Positions 60,657-64,000 of a DNA stretch of 64,000 bases are shown here, one piece after another (position 1 is the stretch's first letter; the number at the start of each line of letters is the position of its first letter). The stretch is taken from the NCBI RefSeq assembly GCF_948472415.1, contig NZ_OX419519.1:3844001-3908000 (forward strand). Direction: 5' to 3'. Made by a program: the position numbers and the translations under genes. Origin of the DNA: Kitasatospora fiedleri. GTDB lineage: Bacteria > Actinomycetota > Actinomycetes > Streptomycetales > Streptomycetaceae. The notes under the pieces are model-generated. The model was not told the origin of the DNA and ran no database searches. It saw only the letters and a program-made list of their open reading frames with translations.

Positions 60657-62894
60657 GTGGCTGACGGCACCAAGGCGATCGTCGACACGTCCGAGGCGGA
60701 CGGGGCGGCGACCGAGGCCGCACCGGCGGCCGCGGAGCGCGACGCCGGCTCCGAGCGCGGGTCCGAACACGGCTCCGACCACGACTCCGACCACGACTCC
60801 GACCACGACTCCGACCGCGGCCCGGCCGCCAAGGGCCCGGCCGGGAGCACCCCGGTCGGCGCGGTGCGGGCCGCCGCCAACGGCTCCGCGAAGGCCGGGG
60901 CGAAGTCCGGCACCAAGCCGGGCGCGAAGACCGAACCGAAGGGCGGCACCAAGCCGGGCGCGCGGACCGAACCGAAGGACGGCGACCGCGCCAACGGCAA
61001 GAGCACCGCGAAGGCGGACCCGAAGACCACCCCGCTGCGCGCGGCGGCCCCGAAGAGCGCCCCCGCCTCCCCCGGCGTCTCCCCCGCTCCCGACGCCCCG
61101 GCCGCCCCCGGTACCCCTGCCGCCCCCGCCGCCGAGCCGGCACCGGCCCTGCCCGCCGAAGCCACCGCCCCGCTCTCCGCCCAGGAGATCGACGCCGAGC
61201 TGACCGCCCAGGGGGCCCGCCCGGAGCGCCCCTCCCGCACCCGTGGCGTGCGCCGCCCGCTGCCGCCGGTCGAACCGTCCGAGCCCGCCCCGGCCACCAG
61301 CACCGAGACCCTGGACGCCGACACCGCCACCCTGCCCACCGTGCTGCCCGCCCCGCAGCGGCACAGCGGCGACAAGATCGGCGCCCGCTACCGGCTGGAG
61401 GAGTGCATCTCCGAGTCGGAGACCTTCACCAGCTGGCGCGCCGTCGACGAGAAGCTCCGCCGCGCCGTCGGCGTCCACCTGCTCGCGGCCGGCCACCGCC
61501 GCGCCAAGTCGGTGCTCACCGCCGCCCGCAGCGCCGCCCTGCTCGGCGACCCGCGCTTCGTCCAGGTGCTGGACGCGGTGCAGGAGGGCGAGCTGGTCTA
61601 CGTCATCCGCGAGTGGCTGCCCGGCGCCCGGGACCTCGGCGAGCTGCTGGCGGACGGCCCGATGGAGCCGTACGACGCGTACCAGATGGTCCGCCAGGTC
61701 ACCGACGCGATCGCCGCCGCCCACCGGCGCGGCCAGGCGCACCTGCGGCTCACCCCCAAGTGCGTGCTGCGCACCGACGGCGGCCAGTACCGGATCAACG
61801 GCATCGCGGTGGACGCGGCGCTGCGCGGCCTGCCCGCCGAGGACGCCGAACTGACCGACGTCCGGGCGATCGGCGCGCTGCTGTACGCGGCGCTCACCCA
61901 CCGCTGGCCCTACCCGGAGGACCGCTACGACCTCCAGGGGCTGCCCAAGGACCTCGGCTGCGTCCCGCCGGACCAGGTCCGGGCGGGCGTCCACAAGGGC
62001 CTCGCGGAGCTCGCCGCCCGCATCCTGTGCGAGCAGCCCCCGCACCACAAGGAGCCGATCACCACCCCCGCCGAGCTGGCCGCGGCGATCGACCTGATGC
62101 CGAAGATCCGGCAGCCCGAGCAGCCCGTCCCGCCCGTACTGCGCGCCCTGCCCGCCGCCCGGCCGCGCTACGCGAGCAGCGCGCCGACCCAGGCGCTCCC
62201 CCGCACCGAGCCCGCCCCGGCGCCCGGGCCCGTCCCCGCCGCAGCCCCCGCCCCGCGCCGCCGCGGGCTGCGCCGCCTGCTCAAGTGGACCGCCTCGCTG
62301 GTCGCGCTCTCCGCGGTGGCGGTCGGCTCCTGGCAGCTGGCCCAGTACGTCAACCACCAGGACACCGCCACCGGCGGCCGCAGCACCCCCGCGCCCGTCC
62401 CGGCCGGCGTCTCCCCCGCCCCCGCCGGGGAGAAGCTCACCATCTCCGCGCTCGCCCCGTTCAACGCGTTCGGCGACACCAAGGACGAGCACAGCAGCGA
62501 ACTGTCGAACGCCACCGACGGCAACCCGGCCACCGCCTGGACCACCCAGCGCTACAACGACCAGTTCGGCGGTGCCTACCGGCCCGGCACCGGCATCCTG
62601 ATCGACCTCGGCTCGGCCCGCGAGGTCGACTCGGTGGACGTCCAGTTCATCGGCGACACCAAGGCGGAGCTGAAGGCCACGCCGGGCGGCACCAACAGCG
62701 CCCCGAACGCCGACGACGCGGGCTTCCGCAGCTTCGGCGCCTCGATCGCCTCCGGCTCGGGCAGCAAGGTCGCCCTGAAGCCCGCCAAGCCGGTCACCAC
62801 CCGGTACCTGCTGCTCTGGCTGACCAACGTCCCGACCAACGACGACGGTGGCGGCTTCCGCGGGAAGGTGGCCGAAGTCCAGGTCAACGGCTGA
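60657..62894 (+). CDS. Pseudokinase with discoidin-like external domain (murJ partner)
   Basis: A 745-residue protein kinase-like membrane protein. Residues 1-240 are low-complexity: an SDHD repeat and Lys/Gly/Pro-rich units. The kinase fold (about 245-495; IGARYRLEECISESETFTSWRAVDEKLRRAVGVHLL) lacks the ATP-binding Lys, has HLRLTPKCV in place of HRDxxxxN, and no DFG, so it is a pseudokinase. A membrane helix (about 545-563) leads to an external F5/8 type C (discoidin-like) domain with LSNATDGNPATAWTTQRYND. In M. tuberculosis the MurJ homologue has the same pair of domains fused at its C terminus. GTG 60657 follows GGAGG. It probably scaffolds MurJ and is regulated by a Ser/Thr kinase. Confidence 0.87.
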   Translation: MADGTKAIVDTSEADGAATEAAPAAAERDAGSERGSEHGSDHDSDHDSDHDSDRGPAAKGPAGSTPVGAVRAAANGSAKAGAKSGTKPGAKTEPKGGTKPGARTEPKDGDRANGKSTAKADPKTTPLRAAAPKSAPASPGVSPAPDAPAAPGTPAAPAAEPAPALPAEATAPLSAQEIDAELTAQGARPERPSRTRGVRRPLPPVEPSEPAPATSTETLDADTATLPTVLPAPQRHSGDKIGARYRLEECISESETFTSWRAVDEKLRRAVGVHLLAAGHRRAKSVLTAARSAALLGDPRFVQVLDAVQEGELVYVIREWLPGARDLGELLADGPMEPYDAYQMVRQVTDAIAAAHRRGQAHLRLTPKCVLRTDGGQYRINGIAVDAALRGLPAEDAELTDVRAIGALLYAALTHRWPYPEDRYDLQGLPKDLGCVPPDQVRAGVHKGLAELAARILCEQPPHHKEPITTPAELAAAIDLMPKIRQPEQPVPPVLRALPAARPRYASSAPTQALPRTEPAPAPGPVPAAAPAPRRRGLRRLLKWTASLVALSAVAVGSWQLAQYVNHQDTATGGRSTPAPVPAGVSPAPAGEKLTISALAPFNAFGDTKDEHSSELSNATDGNPATAWTTQRYNDQFGGAYRPGTGILIDLGSAREVDSVDVQFIGDTKAELKATPGGTNSAPNADDAGFRSFGASIASGSGSKVALKPAKPVTTRYLLLWLTNVPTNDDGGGFRGKVAEVQVNG
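60777..60815. repeat. 12-bp tandem repeat inside the pseudokinase gene
   Basis: Three copies of GACCACGACTCC encode the repeated Asp-His-Asp-Ser unit near residues 41-53. A slippage-prone low-complexity tract. Confidence 0.6.
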
Positions 62895-63022
62895 CCGCTG
62901 CCCCGGACCGCCGCCCCCGGATGCCGCCGGACACCGCGTACCCCTTGATCCGCTCCGGCGCATCCCCAACGATGTGACCCACGGCCGCCGGAGCGGACGG
63001 CCGAACCGCAAGGAGGGGGCGG

Positions 63023-63844
63023 ATGGCCGAGGAGCCCACCGACGCCGAACTGCTCGCCCGGCACACCGCGGGCGACCCGGACGCCTTCGGGCTGCTGGTG
63101 CACCGCCACCGGGACCGCCTGTGGGCCGTCGCGGTGCGCACCCTCGGCGACCGCGAGGAGGCCGCGGACGCGCTCCAGGACGCCCTGGTCTCCGCGTTCC
63201 GGGCCGCCGCCGGGTTCCAGGGCCGCTCGGCGGTCACCACCTGGCTGCACCGCATCGTGGTCAACGCCTGCCTGGACCGCGCCCGCCGCTGCGCGGTCCG
63301 CCGGGCCGAGTCGCTCGACCAGCGGCCGGACGGCACCGCGGAGCGCGCGCTGGGCGCCGCCGAGGGCGCGGAGAGCCACGCGGTGCGGGCCGAGACCCGC
63401 CGCGAGGTGGCGGACGCGCTGGCCGAACTGCCTGCCGAACAGCGGGCCGCCCTGGTGCTGGTCGACATGCAGGGCTACCCGGTGGCCGAGGCCGCCGAGG
63501 TGCTCGGCGTCCCGGTCGGCACCGTGAAGAGCCGCTGCGCCCGCGGCCGGGCCCGGCTGCTGCCGCTGCTGCGCCACCTCGGTCCGGGCACCGTTCCACG
63601 TGGAACCGAACCGGACGTCCGCCCCGCGGCCGTTCCACGGGGAGCGGCCGCCGCGTCCGCCGGTGTTCCACGTGGAACCGGCCCGGACCGGCGTCCTCCC
63701 GGTGTTCCACGTGGAACACCGGCGGGCCCGGACGGCGGCGGCACCGCCCCGCCCGGCCCCCGCGGCGGGAACCCGAACCCGCCCTCCCCCGTCCCATCCA
63801 CGGATTCCTCGCCCGCGCTGGAAGGAGATGCGACCCCGCGATGA
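63023..63844 (+). CDS. sigM: ECF sigma factor (SigM-like) with long C-terminal tail
   Basis: A 273-residue ECF sigma factor. Region 2 (about 8-80) has the -10-recognition sequence DREEAADALQDALVSAFRAA and the melting segment GFQGRSAVTTWLHRIVVNACLD. Region 4 (about 128-182) has ALAELPAEQRAALVLVDMQGYPVAEAAEVLGVPVGTVKSRCARGRARL. After residue 185 the protein continues about 85 residues as a Pro/Gly/Arg tail that includes four VPRG(T/A) units encoded by parS-like palindromes. The start ATG 63023 follows AAGGAGGGGG. The stop overlaps the anti-sigma start (ATGA). Location after murJ and the pseudokinase, with an anti-sigma gene next, matches sigM-rsmA of Streptomyces; the symbol rests on that. Confidence 0.9.
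   Translation: MAEEPTDAELLARHTAGDPDAFGLLVHRHRDRLWAVAVRTLGDREEAADALQDALVSAFRAAAGFQGRSAVTTWLHRIVVNACLDRARRCAVRRAESLDQRPDGTAERALGAAEGAESHAVRAETRREVADALAELPAEQRAALVLVDMQGYPVAEAAEVLGVPVGTVKSRCARGRARLLPLLRHLGPGTVPRGTEPDVRPAAVPRGAAAASAGVPRGTGPDRRPPGVPRGTPAGPDGGGTAPPGPRGGNPNPPSPVPSTDSSPALEGDATPR
63592..63607. promoter_or_regulatory. parS-like site 4, inside sigM
   Basis: CGTTCCACGTGGAACC within the sigma-factor coding sequence, encoding VPRGT. Confidence 0.6.
63631..63646. promoter_or_regulatory. Degenerate parS-like copy, inside sigM
   Basis: CGTTCCACGGGGAGCG; the left half matches the neighbouring sites, the right half is mutated. Encodes VPRGA. Probably a decayed copy. Confidence 0.4.
63664..63679. 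promoter_or_regulatory. parS-like site 5, inside sigM
   Basis: TGTTCCACGTGGAACC within the sigma-factor coding sequence, encoding VPRGT. Confidence 0.6.
63703..63718. promoter_or_regulatory. parS-like site 6, inside sigM
   Basis: TGTTCCACGTGGAACA, identical to the copies at 26465 and 40209; encodes VPRGT. Confidence 0.65.
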
Positions 63845-64000
63845 CGCCGCACCCGCCTTCCGAGCACCCCGACCCGGACGCCCTCGCCGACCTCGCCGAG
63901 GACCTGCTGCCGCCCGAGCGGGCCGCCGCGCTGCACGCCCACCTGGCCCACTGCCCGTCCTGCGCCGAGGACTTCGCGGCCCTGTGCGGCCTCCCCGCGC
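63841..64000 (+). CDS. Zinc-binding anti-sigma factor, N-terminal part (runs off the right edge)
   Basis: The first 53 codons show MTPHPPSEHPDPDALADLAEDLLPPERAAALHAHLAHCPSCAEDF. The HxxxCxxC motif of zinc anti-sigma (ZAS) domains is present (HLAHCPSC). Its ATG overlaps the sigM stop, so the pair is translationally coupled, the usual arrangement of an ECF sigma factor and its anti-sigma. By analogy it is the RsmA-type partner. The expected membrane segment, or iron-sulfur binding reported for some members, lies outside the window. Confidence 0.85.
   Translation, partial: MTPHPPSEHPDPDALADLAEDLLPPERAAALHAHLAHCPSCAEDFAALCGLPA

Noticed and set aside
26461-63720. Recurring FHVEH peptide in several antisense and read-through frames
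   Set aside because: It is only the translation of the parS-like palindrome on alternative frames, not a protein motif.

Overview
The window is very GC-rich actinobacterial DNA (mostly 70-75% G+C by eye, strong third-position bias, frequent GTG and TTG starts, GGAGG-type ribosome binding sites). Gene content and order fit the core chromosome of a Streptomycetaceae member (Streptomyces or Kitasatospora): dnaB-MATE-rplI-rpsR-ssb-rpsF, femX, a class A PBP with a PadR regulator, ino1, cca, murJ, a pseudokinase, an ECF sigma factor and its anti-sigma factor. In Streptomyces this run lies close to oriC. The parS-like sites and the cluster of DnaA-box-like 9-mers agree with an origin-proximal location. 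I saw no tRNA, rRNA, CRISPR array, IS element or prophage.

Layout. 1-5.2 kb: purine genes purC (5' end only) and purD, with a dimethylformamidase-like protein and a degenerate M48-like membrane protein between them. 5.2-13.2 kb: SLATT membrane protein, conserved hypothetical, GntR regulator, nitrilase-family hydrolase, mycothiol-dependent-isomerase-like protein, MFS transporter, M64 metalloprotease and a small XRE regulator. 13.3-16.9 kb: branched-chain 2-oxoacid dehydrogenase operon (E1alpha, E1beta, E2). 17-26.4 kb: NarL/DevR-type response regulator without a kinase, an APH-type phosphotransferase, two Ser/Thr kinases, proteasome activator Bpa, a low-complexity exported protein, a quinone oxidoreductase and a TrkA-type K+ channel. 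26.5-33.4 kb: molybdenum-cofactor genes (moeA, mobA), a metallo-beta-lactamase-fold hydrolase, manA, an HD hydrolase and an Eis-like acetyltransferase. 33.4-40.6 kb: a repeat-containing secreted protein, dnaB, a DnaA-box cluster, a MATE transporter and the rpsF-ssb-rpsR-rplI operon. 40.8-50.3 kb: cell-wall functions (FemX, alanine-racemase-like protein, GT87 glycosyltransferase, class A PBP), a frameshifted PadR gene and ino1. 50.4-64 kb: a CHAP/peptidoglycan-binding hydrolase gene split by an intein, MFS, cca, DUF6049 protein, murJ, pseudokinase, ECF sigma factor and a partial anti-sigma factor.

The most notable findings are these. (1) An in-frame intein of class 3 type (Ala at position 1, with the W/C/T residues) is inserted at the catalytic EGN/T site of a CHAP hydrolase, and both LAGLIDADG catalytic Asp positions are mutated. 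(2) There are six good and one degenerate parS-like palindromes. Four of these seven lie inside the 3' coding part of the ECF sigma-factor gene, where each encodes VPRG(T/A), and one is the centre of a perfect 38-bp palindrome between two convergent genes. (3) Eight or more DnaA-box-like 9-mers lie just upstream of dnaB. (4) The PadR gene carries a single-base frameshift and sits behind an operator made of three 10-bp (near-)palindromes at an exact 13-bp period.
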